Shown here: positions 8,432-15,745 of the stretch, piece after piece
How positions within the stretch are numbered: position 1 is the stretch's first letter
How the letters are laid out: each line of letters begins with the position of its first letter
Source of the DNA: an uncultured Clostridia bacterium
Lineage (GTDB): Bacteria; Bacillota; Clostridia; Christensenellales; CAG-314
NCBI GenBank assembly: GCA_947570215.1
Contig: CANOTO010000002.1
Span: forward strand, 124,001 to 188,000
Direction of reading: 5' to 3'
Length of the DNA stretch: 64,000 nucleotides
Position numbers and translations under genes: made by a program
Notes under the pieces: model-generated
What the model was told of the DNA's origin: nothing
What the model saw: only the letters and a program-made list of their open reading frames with translations
The model's database searches: none

Positions 8432-8715
8432 AAACGGCGGATTACAAAACCCTGCTCGTATCTGTTTTACTCAAAAAAGCCAAGGGGTATTTATACCGCG
8501 AAAAGACGGACGAATACAACGTCGTAGACGGTAAAAAACAGCTTGTAAAAAGCAAGGTGGTAACCAAACGTATGCAGCCGGACGTGTCCGCCGTCAAGCT
8601 TCTGCTGCAATTGGACGTCGGCTGCGACGTGTCAGAGCTGTCGGACGAGCAGCTCCGCGCGGAGAAGCTGCGACTTATCGCCTTGCTCGACGACGGCGAA
8701 CAACAACAAGAATAG
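8428..8715 (+). CDS. Small terminase-like protein
   Basis: 95 residues, starting inside the terL stop (ATGA overlap), so translationally coupled. The stretch LKKAKGYLYREKTDEYNVVD followed by VVTKRMQPDVSAVKLLL resembles the C-terminal segment of small terminase subunits of the phBC6A51 group, where a helix, a charged beta hairpin and a K-x-x-P-P-D-x-x-A motif recur. The N-terminal DNA-binding HTH of those proteins is missing, so it would be a trimmed form. Position after rather than before terL is also unusual. Assignment is inference from motif pattern; a generic phage hypothetical protein is the alternative. Confidence 0.5.
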   Translation: MKTADYKTLLVSVLLKKAKGYLYREKTDEYNVVDGKKQLVKSKVVTKRMQPDVSAVKLLLQLDVGCDVSELSDEQLRAEKLRLIALLDDGEQQQE

Positions 8716-8760
8716 CCGCGCAGACGAATCTTGCGCGGCGGATAAAGGAGAATTAAACTT

Positions 8761-8994
8761 ATGCTTTATACTACTGAAACCAAAACCAAGTGCGACGTAA
8801 AAAACTGCAAAAACGCCGCCGACTATTACTTCGAAGTCAAGGGACGCGCGGGCAAATGCTTTCTTTGCGGGCAATGCTTCGACGCTCTCGTCTCCGACGC
8901 GTTAAAAAAGCGCGCGCCGAAAAGCCCCGTAAATTCCATTCGCAAACAAATGAGCAAAAAGGAAAAGGAGAACGCCTATGTCGAAAAACAGTAA
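8761..8994 (+). CDS. Small zinc-finger protein in capsid cassette
   Basis: 77 residues behind AAAGGAG. Cysteines in CDVKNC and CFLCGQC make a likely four-cysteine zinc site across residues 11-40; the remainder is basic (ALKKRAPK, MSKKEKEN). Small zinc proteins of this kind are common between terminase and portal genes in phages and in clostridial genomes generally, and none is well characterised to my knowledge. Its end overlaps the portal start by 17 nt. It may bind DNA or regulate packaging, but the sequence alone does not tell. Confidence 0.6.
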   Translation: MLYTTETKTKCDVKNCKNAADYYFEVKGRAGKCFLCGQCFDALVSDALKKRAPKSPVNSIRKQMSKKEKENAYVEKQ

Positions 8995-10804
8995 AAAAGC
9001 CGTCGCTCCCGATAATTCGCGCGTATTTGCGGAAGACGCGGTTGCTGATATAAAACGGGACTTTGCCGCGCGGCAAAAGGCGCGCCGCCCCTACGAGCTC
9101 AATTGGCAGCTCAATATGAACTTTGTAATGGGCAATCAGTATTGCCAAGTATCTCCGCGCGGGGCGATAGAGCAGGAAGACAAGTATTACTTCTGGCAGG
9201 AAAAGCAGGTGTACAATCACATTGCTCCCATTGTGGAAACGCGTCTCGCCCGCTTAAATCGGGTTCGTCCGCGCCCGATAGTGCGTCCCTTTACGAACAG
9301 CGATCAAGATGTCAACGCCGCCAAGCTTACTACCAAGATACTCAATGCTTCGCGGGATAAGAACCGTTTGGACGACGTAGTTACCCGTGCTACGGCTTGG
9401 AGCGAAACGTGCGGCACGGCGTTTTACAAGGTAAGCTGGAACGCCGACAAGGACGACGCCGAAGTGTCGGTTTGCTCGCCCTTCGAGATATACCCCGACA
9501 GCAACGTAACGGCAACAGTGGACGAGTGCGCGTCCGTCATACACGCCAAGGTGTATTCCGCGCAGGAAGTAAACGATTTATGGAACGTAAACGTCAAGGG
9601 CGAGAGCATCAAGGTGTTTGCCTGCGGCGACGGCAGCGCGCAGGTGTGCGGGTTAGGGTACAGCTCGTCATATCCGTCCGTCGCGCAGGAAGAGAAGAGC
9701 GATCAAGTGCTGGTAATAGAACGCTATACCAAGCCTACCAAGCGTTATCCCAACGGGCGTTTGGAGATAGTGGCTTCCGACATTCTGCTGTATGCAGGCG
9801 ACCTTCCGTACGTCTTGGGTGAAGACGGCGAACGCCGTTATCCCTTCGTTCGTCAAACGTCAATCGAACAGGCGGGCTGCTTTTGGGGAGCGAGCGTAGT
9901 GGACAGGGTAATTCCCGTTCAGCGCGCATACAACGCCGTCAAAAACCGCAAGCACGAGTTTCTCAACCGATTGGCAATGGGCGTTTTGACTGTCGAAAAC
10001 GGATCGGTAGATACTGACAGCTTGGAAGAAGAAGGGCTGTCTCCCGGTAAAATCTTAGTTTACCGTCAGGGCGCGGAAAAACCCGCTCTTATGGATTCGG
10101 GCAGAGTTCCGTCGGATTTCGCCGACGAAGAAACCAAGCTGCTCGGCGAATTCGTAACCGTTTCCGGCGTTTCGGAGTTTGCGCGCAACAGCAGTACGCC
10201 TACGACGGTAACCAGCGGCGTGGCCTTGCAGCTTATCGCCGAGCAGGACGATATACGGCTTGCCAACAGCATAGACAGCGTGCGCTGCTGCATCAAGACT
10301 ATAGCCAAGTATATTCTGCGGCTGTACAAGCAGTATGTTACGCGCGCCAAGCTGTACCGCATAACCGACGGTCAAAACGGCGCGGAGGTGTTCTACTTCA
10401 ACGGCAGCGACGTAGGTTCCGACGATGTGGTTTTCGAAACGGAAAACGAGCTTTCCGATACCCCTGCAACCCGCAGAACAATGCTGTTCGACCTGTTGAA
10501 GGCGGGGGTTTTGACGGATAGGGACGGACGGCTGTCGCAAAGCGCCAAGGCTAAGATTTTGACTCTTATGGGCTTCGGCAATTGGGACAATGCTCAAGAC
10601 GTTGCGGCTCTGCATATTGCCCGCGCGGAAAAGGAGAATCTCGATATCCTTACCGCTCGGGTTATGCCGATAGACGATCACGAGCTGCACGTTACGGAGC
10701 ATACCCGTTATCTGCTTGCCAACGACGGCTTATCCGAGTCTGTCCGCGACGGAATTGTCGAGCACGTTCGAGAACACAAAAACTACGTAAAGGAGAATAT
10801 TTGA
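8978..10804 (+). CDS. Phage portal protein
   Basis: 608 residues with AAGGAG 7 nt before the ATG. The pattern QKARRPYELNWQLNMNFVMGNQY near residue 33, VYNHIAPIVETRLARL, NASRDKNRLDDVVTRATAWS with an Asp-Pro-like FEIYPDS, then NAVKNRKHEFLNR and TSGVALQLIAEQDD matches portal proteins of podovirus/P22-type phages. The portal dodecamer sits at one capsid vertex, nucleates assembly with scaffold and forms the DNA channel used by TerL. Length is in the range for this class (550-720). No frameshift seen. It is followed 4 nt later by the scaffold-like gene. Confidence 0.88.
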   Translation: MSKNSKKAVAPDNSRVFAEDAVADIKRDFAARQKARRPYELNWQLNMNFVMGNQYCQVSPRGAIEQEDKYYFWQEKQVYNHIAPIVETRLARLNRVRPRPIVRPFTNSDQDVNAAKLTTKILNASRDKNRLDDVVTRATAWSETCGTAFYKVSWNADKDDAEVSVCSPFEIYPDSNVTATVDECASVIHAKVYSAQEVNDLWNVNVKGESIKVFACGDGSAQVCGLGYSSSYPSVAQEEKSDQVLVIERYTKPTKRYPNGRLEIVASDILLYAGDLPYVLGEDGERRYPFVRQTSIEQAGCFWGASVVDRVIPVQRAYNAVKNRKHEFLNRLAMGVLTVENGSVDTDSLEEEGLSPGKILVYRQGAEKPALMDSGRVPSDFADEETKLLGEFVTVSGVSEFARNSSTPTTVTSGVALQLIAEQDDIRLANSIDSVRCCIKTIAKYILRLYKQYVTRAKLYRITDGQNGAEVFYFNGSDVGSDDVVFETENELSDTPATRRTMLFDLLKAGVLTDRDGRLSQSAKAKILTLMGFGNWDNAQDVAALHIARAEKENLDILTARVMPIDDHELHVTEHTRYLLANDGLSESVRDGIVEHVREHKNYVKENI

Positions 10805-10808
10805 AGCA

Positions 10809-11255
10809 ATGCAATACGGCAAATTCAATTCGGCGGAAGAGCTGCTCAAAGGCTATGAAGAACTGGAAAAAAGCTTCACGCAAAAGTGTCAGCGGCTTTC
10901 CGCTTTGGAAAAACAATACGGCGGTACAAACGCGGACGACGCGTCACCGCAAACGGACGCAAAGGCAGAGCAATCTGCAGTAACGGGATCGAATACAGTC
11001 CCCGCGCAAGCGAAGTCCGACGTAACGCTTGCCGATTCGCCGCCCGTCTCTGCCCAAACCGTCTCGGCGGAACAGTCTGCGCAATACCCCGCAGGTCTAA
11101 ACGAACAGGCTTGCCCGCTGCAAGACGACGGTAACCGCCGCATCATATACGCGCCCAAGGTTATGACCGCGGGCGGGAACGTCTCTATGGCGCTGCCAAA
11201 CCGCCCTAAGACGATTAAGGAAGCGTCGGAATTGGCAAAACAATACTTTAAGTAA
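10809..11255 (+). CDS. Scaffold-like capsid assembly protein
   Basis: 148 residues. The N-terminus FNSAEELLKGYEELEKSFTQK is the helical motif seen at the start of many phage scaffolding proteins, followed by a Gln/Ala/Ser/Asp-rich disordered middle (residues about 40-105) and a basic C-terminal end (RPKTIKEASELAKQYFK) that could bind the capsid protein, as scaffold tails do. It is shorter than usual scaffolds (200-350). It lies where a scaffold is expected, directly before the major capsid gene. No protease domain is fused or adjacent, so scaffold would leave intact, as in P22. The SD AAGGAG lies 13 nt from the ATG, rather far. Confidence 0.65.
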   Translation: MQYGKFNSAEELLKGYEELEKSFTQKCQRLSALEKQYGGTNADDASPQTDAKAEQSAVTGSNTVPAQAKSDVTLADSPPVSAQTVSAEQSAQYPAGLNEQACPLQDDGNRRIIYAPKVMTAGGNVSMALPNRPKTIKEASELAKQYFK

Positions 11256-11273
11256 AGGAGAATCAACACAATT

Positions 11274-12440
11274 ATGGTAACACTTGCAAGCGCGGATAAC
11301 GCGCTTAAAACACTCTATCTCGGCGTAGTGGCGGATCAGCTCAACACGTCCGTAAATCCGCTGTTTAACAAAATTCAACAAACCACCTCCGACGTATGGG
11401 GCAAGGAGATTCGCAAGCTTGCGCCCTTCGGAATAAACGGCGGTATTGGCGCAGGTACGGAGGACGGCGCGCTGCCCGCTTCCGCAAGCAACAACTACGC
11501 GCAGTTCGTATTAACTCTCAAAAACCTGTACGGAACAATCGAAATATCCGACAAGGCCATCCGCGCAAGCGCCGATAACAGCGGCGCGTTCGTCAATCTT
11601 CTCGAAGCGGAAATGGAAGGTCTGCTCAAAGCTTCCCGTTTCAACTTCGGACGTATGCTTTTCGGCGACGGCTCGGGCGTTATCGCCAAGGCGGTTTCCA
11701 ACACAGGCAACGTAATAACCGTCGACAACGTACGCAATCTCATTGAAGGTATGGTGGTGGACGTCCTTAGTTCCGCGTCCGATTCGCCGATAGTTTCCTG
11801 CCGCCGCATAACGGAAGTGGATCGAGCAAACAACAAGATAACGCTTAGCGGCGCGGCCCTTTCGGCTTCCGCGGTATCCGAAGGCGACAAAATAACGGTT
11901 CAGGGCAGCTACGGCAACGAGCTCACCGGTCTCAAAGCAATCTTCGGCGACTCTGAAACTCTTTACGGGCTTAACCGCTCTCAAAACAAGTGGCTCACCC
12001 CTTACAAAAAGACGGCCGCTGCTGTCACCGACGTAGTAATACAGCGTGCTATCGACGAATTGGACGAAGTCGCCGGCTCGACCGCGGACTTTATCGTGTG
12101 CTCCGGCGGGGTCAAGCGCGCCTATCAGGATTACCTTATCACCAACCGCACCAACATAGACGTTATGAATCTGCAAGGCGGATACAAAGCCATTTCCTAC
12201 AACGGCATACCCCTTGTTTCGGACAGATTCGCCCCTAAGGGTACGATGTACATTCTCAACACGTCCGATTTCAAACTTCACCAGCTGTGCGATTGGCGTT
12301 GGCTCGAAGGCGACGACGGACGGGTAATCAAGCAGGTTGCCAACAGACCTACGTATACCGCTACGCTGGTCAAGTACGCCGATCTCATCTGCGACAGACC
12401 CATCGGTCAAGCTATGATAAGCGGTATTGCCGAAGTCTAA
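11274..12440 (+). CDS. Major capsid protein
   Basis: 388 residues. The protein is rich in small residues and shows the build of an HK97-fold major capsid protein: an N-terminal arm, an E-loop-like stretch around 40-75 (GAGTEDGALPASASNNYAQF), a long spine-helix region ISDKAIRASADNSGAFVNLLE, a beta-rich insert around 145-205 and a P-domain/A-domain end with VAGSTADFIVCSGGVKRAYQDYL and a late RPTYTATLVKYADLICDRP. It resembles SU10- and N4-type capsid proteins that mature without proteolysis. It would form the shell around the portal. Two strong GC-rich hairpins follow its stop and may set its expression above the genes after it. Confidence 0.82.
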   Translation: MVTLASADNALKTLYLGVVADQLNTSVNPLFNKIQQTTSDVWGKEIRKLAPFGINGGIGAGTEDGALPASASNNYAQFVLTLKNLYGTIEISDKAIRASADNSGAFVNLLEAEMEGLLKASRFNFGRMLFGDGSGVIAKAVSNTGNVITVDNVRNLIEGMVVDVLSSASDSPIVSCRRITEVDRANNKITLSGAALSASAVSEGDKITVQGSYGNELTGLKAIFGDSETLYGLNRSQNKWLTPYKKTAAAVTDVVIQRAIDELDEVAGSTADFIVCSGGVKRAYQDYLITNRTNIDVMNLQGGYKAISYNGIPLVSDRFAPKGTMYILNTSDFKLHQLCDWRWLEGDDGRVIKQVANRPTYTATLVKYADLICDRPIGQAMISGIAEV

Positions 12441-12468
12441 GTTCGCGCGCTTATATAAAACCGCACGC

Positions 12469-12523
12469 AAGCGGACGCGTCGTCTCCGCTTGAACATAAC
12501 GCCGCGCCGCTTGTCGGCGCGGC
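12469..12523 (+). terminator. Twin hairpins after the capsid gene (attenuator or mRNA shield)
   Basis: Hairpin one is AAGCGGA, nine bases, TCCGCTT (12469-12491). Hairpin two is GCCGCGCCG, five bases, CGGCGCGGC (12501-12523). No T run follows, so full termination is unlikely; they more likely slow 3' decay or lower readthrough so that capsid protein is made in excess. Confidence 0.6.
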
Positions 12524-12537
12524 TCTGTCAAATTATT

Positions 12538-12885
12538 ATGAAACCGAATTTAATACCTATAACAAACGATTTATTCGACATTGCCGCGCGTTTACGCACC
12601 GTCAACGACGGCTATCGCGTATACTATAACGTTGCGCGCAGCCGTTTCGAAGTGTACGACGAATCGCGCGTTACGCCTACGTTGGCTTTCGTGTCGCCGT
12701 ACGACGAGCTGGACTGCCGAACGGTAGATTACGCGGTGTATTCCCGCGTGGAAAACGCCGACGTCGTACTGTCCGACGTGGAACGCAGCAACGCCGCAGT
12801 CGAACACAGTTTGGAGCATGAAGCTCTGAATAATTTAGAAAAATACGAAAAAAGGAGATTTTATGAAGGTACTGGACGTTATTAA
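12538..12885 (+). CDS. Phage hypothetical protein between capsid and connector genes
   Basis: 115 residues from ATG 12538. The open frame extends back to a TTG inside the capsid gene, but that stretch covers the two hairpins and is arginine-rich non-coding-looking sequence, so the inner ATG is preferred even though no clear Shine-Dalgarno is seen. Residues 20-65 (YRVYYNVARSRFEVYDESR) look beta-rich, and the C-terminal half is acidic and helical (VERSNAAVEHSLEHEALNNLEKYEK). I do not recognise the family; its place suggests a head decoration or connector accessory protein. Its end overlaps the next gene by 23 nt. Confidence 0.6.
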   Translation: MKPNLIPITNDLFDIAARLRTVNDGYRVYYNVARSRFEVYDESRVTPTLAFVSPYDELDCRTVDYAVYSRVENADVVLSDVERSNAAVEHSLEHEALNNLEKYEKRRFYEGTGRY

Positions 12886-13411
12886 CGCCTGTAATAAAAT
12901 ATTAGAGCTCGACATCGCCGTTGACGATATCGCAAACGGCAGTGCGGAGCCCTGCGACAAAACAAACCGAATCATCGACTGCTGCAACACAATTTCGGAG
13001 GAATTGTACCGCGATTATCCCACGCATTGCCGCAGGACGGTCGCGGAAGCGGATTTAGAAGGCTTTATTCCCACTTCGCAGTACAGTCTGTGCCGAGTGC
13101 TGTCGCTGTGCGACGGCGAAGGCTCAGCAGTACCGTATCGGTATACGCAGGGCGGTCTGCTTGTAGGCAAAAGCGGCAAATACAACCTTACATACGCCAA
13201 GCTGCCTCGAATCGTAGGTCTGCGCGACGAATTGGAAATGCCGTCTCCGCGCATTACCGACCGCATTTTCGTGTACGGCGTTTTGCGCGAGTACACGCTG
13301 CAAACAGGCGATTTCACATCGTCCGCTGTGTGGGCGGACAAGTACGACGCGGCTTTGAACGTCGCCGTAAAGCAGGCGTCGGCGGTTATGCCGGCAAGGA
13401 GATGGCTATGA
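12863..13411 (+). CDS. Putative head-completion (adaptor) protein
   Basis: 182 residues with AAGGAG 5 nt before ATG. N-terminal helices (VLDVINACNKILELDIAVDD) and the pattern INRC-like CCNTISEELYRDYPT, with a central beta part and a helical end YAALNV-like (KYDAALNVAVKQAS), resemble the all-helical-plus-beta head-tail connector or adaptor class found after capsid genes in podovirus-like phages. These form a ring under the portal that seals packaged DNA. Sequence recognition is weak; the assignment rests mainly on position and size. Overlaps the following gene by ATGA, so the two are translationally coupled. Confidence 0.5.
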   Translation: MKVLDVINACNKILELDIAVDDIANGSAEPCDKTNRIIDCCNTISEELYRDYPTHCRRTVAEADLEGFIPTSQYSLCRVLSLCDGEGSAVPYRYTQGGLLVGKSGKYNLTYAKLPRIVGLRDELEMPSPRITDRIFVYGVLREYTLQTGDFTSSAVWADKYDAALNVAVKQASAVMPARRWL

Positions 13412-14652
13412 CACCGTCCAAACGCGGCGTGCTTCGCTACAAGTTCGATTTTGCGTTGGACTGCGCTTCGGCGGATATTGCGGACTGCGCTTCCGTCGAG
13501 GTGACGGGCGGCGCTTTGCGCGCATTGCCGAGCTTTACGCGTATGTCCACGCGAAGCGCCTATCAAGGCATTTTCGGACGTCTCGGCGATAAGCTTTATC
13601 TGCACAGCAACAACAAGGTGTACACCTACGACGGCGCCTTGCAGGAGATTGCCACCGTAAGCAAAGGTATAGGCAAGCCCTGTTCTACGGAATACCGCGG
13701 CAAAATTATAACGAGTATCAAGTCGTTCGGTACGTGCGTTATGCAGGGGTCGGACTTTACGCGTGTAACTCAGGACGCGTACGACGACTTGACCGTTGCG
13801 GGCGAACGCGTATTTGCTTTGCGCGGCGGCACCGTGTATTTCGGCGAAGTCGGCGAACACAGCGTCAGCGACTCATGCGAGTACGCAGAGCTTCCTGCGC
13901 AGTGCAATGCTATCGTGACTCTCGGCGATTCGGCGTACGCATTGGGGAATACGTGCTGTAAGCTCACTCCGTCGGCGGATTACAACGGTTTCCAAGTGTC
14001 CGTGGCGGCTCGCGGAATAGGCGAAGTACAGCGCGGCAGCGCGGCTGTTTTGGGTAACCGCGTCGTATTCGCGGCTTCCGACGGTCTGTATTGCCTTGAC
14101 GGCGGCAGGGTAAAGCGCATATTTAACAAGATGAGCCGCAATATCGATTTTACCGACTGCTTTGCAAGCGTTTACCGCGGCGGGTACCTGCTCAGCCTGC
14201 CCGCGACCGCTAACCGTCCGACGTTGCTGTTGGATATCGACGAGGAGAAGTGTCTATGCGTATACGCCGCAAATATTTCTCAGACTCAGGTATACCGCGG
14301 CAAAATTTCGGCGGTATTCGCAAACGGACTTTTCAAGGGAGAAACGGGCGTTGCCGCGGAATACAACGACGAAATGCGTTATAAGCTCTCGAACGTAGAT
14401 TTCGGAGTTAACGGAGTAAAGCATCTGCGCAGCCTTCTGATAAAAACCGACGCCCCCGTCGATTTGTATTTGTCGTCGGAATCGGAAACACGCCTTACGC
14501 GCGTCAATGGCAAAACCCGCGTTCAGCGTATTCCGCTTTACGGCAGCGGACGCAGGTTTTCCGTGCATATCAAGGCCGAGGGCAACGCGCGCATAGAGTA
14601 CTTGGAATTGGCGGCGGAAACGTTTAAGGAGAAGAATTATGGCGATAAGTAG
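13408..14652 (+). CDS. Phage protein, beta-propeller-like, probably head-completion or injection structure
   Basis: 414 residues. ATG 13408 is chosen because AAGGAG ends 6 nt before it and it overlaps the previous stop by ATGA; an ATG at 13402 abuts the SD. Repeated short units such as GRLGDKLYLHSNNKVYTYDG, GERVFALRGGTVYFGEVGE, LGDSAYALGNTCCKLTPS and GNRVVFAASDGLYCLDGG recur about every 45-50 residues over positions 50-240, a blade-like pattern. A C-terminal beta region of about 170 residues follows. In podovirus-like particles, ring-forming stabilisation or tail-hub proteins hold this place. No closer identity is claimed. Overlaps the next gene by 14 nt. Confidence 0.55.
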   Translation: MTPSKRGVLRYKFDFALDCASADIADCASVEVTGGALRALPSFTRMSTRSAYQGIFGRLGDKLYLHSNNKVYTYDGALQEIATVSKGIGKPCSTEYRGKIITSIKSFGTCVMQGSDFTRVTQDAYDDLTVAGERVFALRGGTVYFGEVGEHSVSDSCEYAELPAQCNAIVTLGDSAYALGNTCCKLTPSADYNGFQVSVAARGIGEVQRGSAAVLGNRVVFAASDGLYCLDGGRVKRIFNKMSRNIDFTDCFASVYRGGYLLSLPATANRPTLLLDIDEEKCLCVYAANISQTQVYRGKISAVFANGLFKGETGVAAEYNDEMRYKLSNVDFGVNGVKHLRSLLIKTDAPVDLYLSSESETRLTRVNGKTRVQRIPLYGSGRRFSVHIKAEGNARIEYLELAAETFKEKNYGDK

Positions 14653-15565
14653 CGCGCGAATGAAGGAACTGATTGCAAAGTACGACGTAATCAAGGGCAA
14701 GGTGGAAGATATAGACCGCAAGTACAGTCTCGACTACCGCGAGCCTTTGCTAAATATGCCGGAAAGTCTCGGACTCACCAAGCTGCAATACGTCCCCAAG
14801 ACGGAAGAGCAGCTTCGCGCGGCGGCGGAAGAGCGTATTGCGGCGAGCTATATTGCAAAGCAAAGTCGGTTGGATTCGTCCTACACTGTAAATTTGCAAA
14901 AGCTTGCCAAAAGGTACTCCGAGTTAGACGCCGACCTGCGCGCCAAGCTTAACAAGCTGTTAAAGGATTACAACGAAACGTGCGACAAGCTGTACGTGCG
15001 CTTGGTGGACAACGGTTTGCGCTTTTCCAGTATTCTAACCCGAGCAAGCAATCAGGCGCGGGACGACTACAATAAGGCCGTTGCGGAGCAAAATGCCGCA
15101 GCGCAGGGCGAGCGAAGCTTAATCGACTCGGACAAACAGTCGCAAGAATCGGTTTATTCGGACGCGTGCGCGTCGCTCGAAGAAGAAAAGCAGACCAAGC
15201 TAAACGAAACGTATGCCAAGCTTGTGCGGGACGAAAGCAAGACAAGGCAAAATATAGACAAGTACAACGCCAAATTGGACGAAAAGGAAGCCAAGTATCA
15301 AGCTTCGCGCGCAAGGGCGTACGAGTACGCGCGTCAGGCGGAGTACGACCGCTCCTTTACGGCGGCTAAACTGTACGCTCAATTGGGCGCTACCGGGTAT
15401 GCCGAAAAAATGCAGTGGGAGAAGTATCGGGTTTTTCAGCAGGGTTTCGTATCATTGCTTAAAGAAGAAGCGTTGGCTCTCGTCAATATGGATACATTCG
15501 CCCGCGGACACTTGCAGGATTACTATACGACCCTTATAGACTGGATTAACAGAAATCTGCAGTAA
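14639..15565 (+). CDS. Long coiled-coil protein ending the capsid cassette
   Basis: 308 residues, with AAGGAG shortly upstream inside the previous gene. Residues about 60-260 are almost entirely charged helical heptads rich in Lys, Glu, Ala, Tyr and Arg with no glycine or proline runs, that is a long coiled coil; the N-terminal 40 residues and the last 50 (FARGHLQDYYTTLIDWINRN) are different and may be capping or binding ends. It could be an internal core/ejection protein, a needle, or a tape-like fragment; length of helix (about 200 residues, near 30 nm) is too short for most tail tapes. Last gene of the cassette, followed by a hairpin terminator. Confidence 0.6.
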   Translation: MAISSARMKELIAKYDVIKGKVEDIDRKYSLDYREPLLNMPESLGLTKLQYVPKTEEQLRAAAEERIAASYIAKQSRLDSSYTVNLQKLAKRYSELDADLRAKLNKLLKDYNETCDKLYVRLVDNGLRFSSILTRASNQARDDYNKAVAEQNAAAQGERSLIDSDKQSQESVYSDACASLEEEKQTKLNETYAKLVRDESKTRQNIDKYNAKLDEKEAKYQASRARAYEYARQAEYDRSFTAAKLYAQLGATGYAEKMQWEKYRVFQQGFVSLLKEEALALVNMDTFARGHLQDYYTTLIDWINRNLQ

Positions 15566-15618
15566 ACTCGCTTGCCTGTTCCGCCGAATTATAGTCAATA
15601 ACCGCTATATTTTAATAT

Positions 15619-15648
15619 AAGCCCGTTGGCAGCAACGGGCTTCTTGCA
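15619..15648 (+). terminator. Terminator of the capsid cassette
   Basis: AAGCCCGTTG, four bases, CAACGGGCTT forms a 10-bp hairpin followed by TTCTTGC. It closes the cassette 54 nt after its last stop and precedes an independent promoter. Confidence 0.7.
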
Positions 15649-15710
15649 TTACGTTAAAACACAGTCGTTTGCAAAGCAGACGGCGGTGATTGCAAAAAGT
15701 AATCAAATAC

Positions 15711-15739
15711 TTGTAAAATTTACGGTAATAGTGTATAAT
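15711..15739 (+). promoter_or_regulatory. Promoter giving an apparently leaderless mRNA
   Basis: TTGTAA, 17 nt, TATAAT at 15734-15739. The expected first transcribed base is about 15746, which is the A of the ATG of the next gene, and no Shine-Dalgarno fits between. Confidence 0.65.
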
Positions 15740-15745
15740 TTCTTT

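Larger units (their letters stand above)
7016..15565 (+). mobile_element. Compact phage-derived head and packaging cassette, no tail or integration genes
   Basis: Ten same-strand genes, several with ATGA or short overlaps, run in the canonical order terminase, portal, scaffold, capsid, connectors. Missing from the cassette and its flanks are integrase, repressor/Cro pair, replication genes, maturation protease, tail tube, tape measure, fibre, holin and endolysin. No tRNA or direct repeat that could be an attachment site is visible at either end. Codon choice (GCG, GGC, GAC, AAC rich) looks like that of neighbouring chromosomal genes. It is either a remnant or a retained particle-making system; intact frames throughout favour retention. 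Confidence 0.75.

Noticed and set aside
11511-12497. Long minus-strand open frame opposite the capsid gene
   Set aside because: It mirrors the codon pattern of the plus-strand capsid gene, has no ribosome site and shows an unnatural His/Arg/Val-rich composition; a shadow of the real gene.
13027-13407. N-terminal extension of the propeller-like phage protein
   Set aside because: It would overlap the preceding gene almost completely in another frame and is Arg-rich; the SD and ATGA overlap point to 13408.
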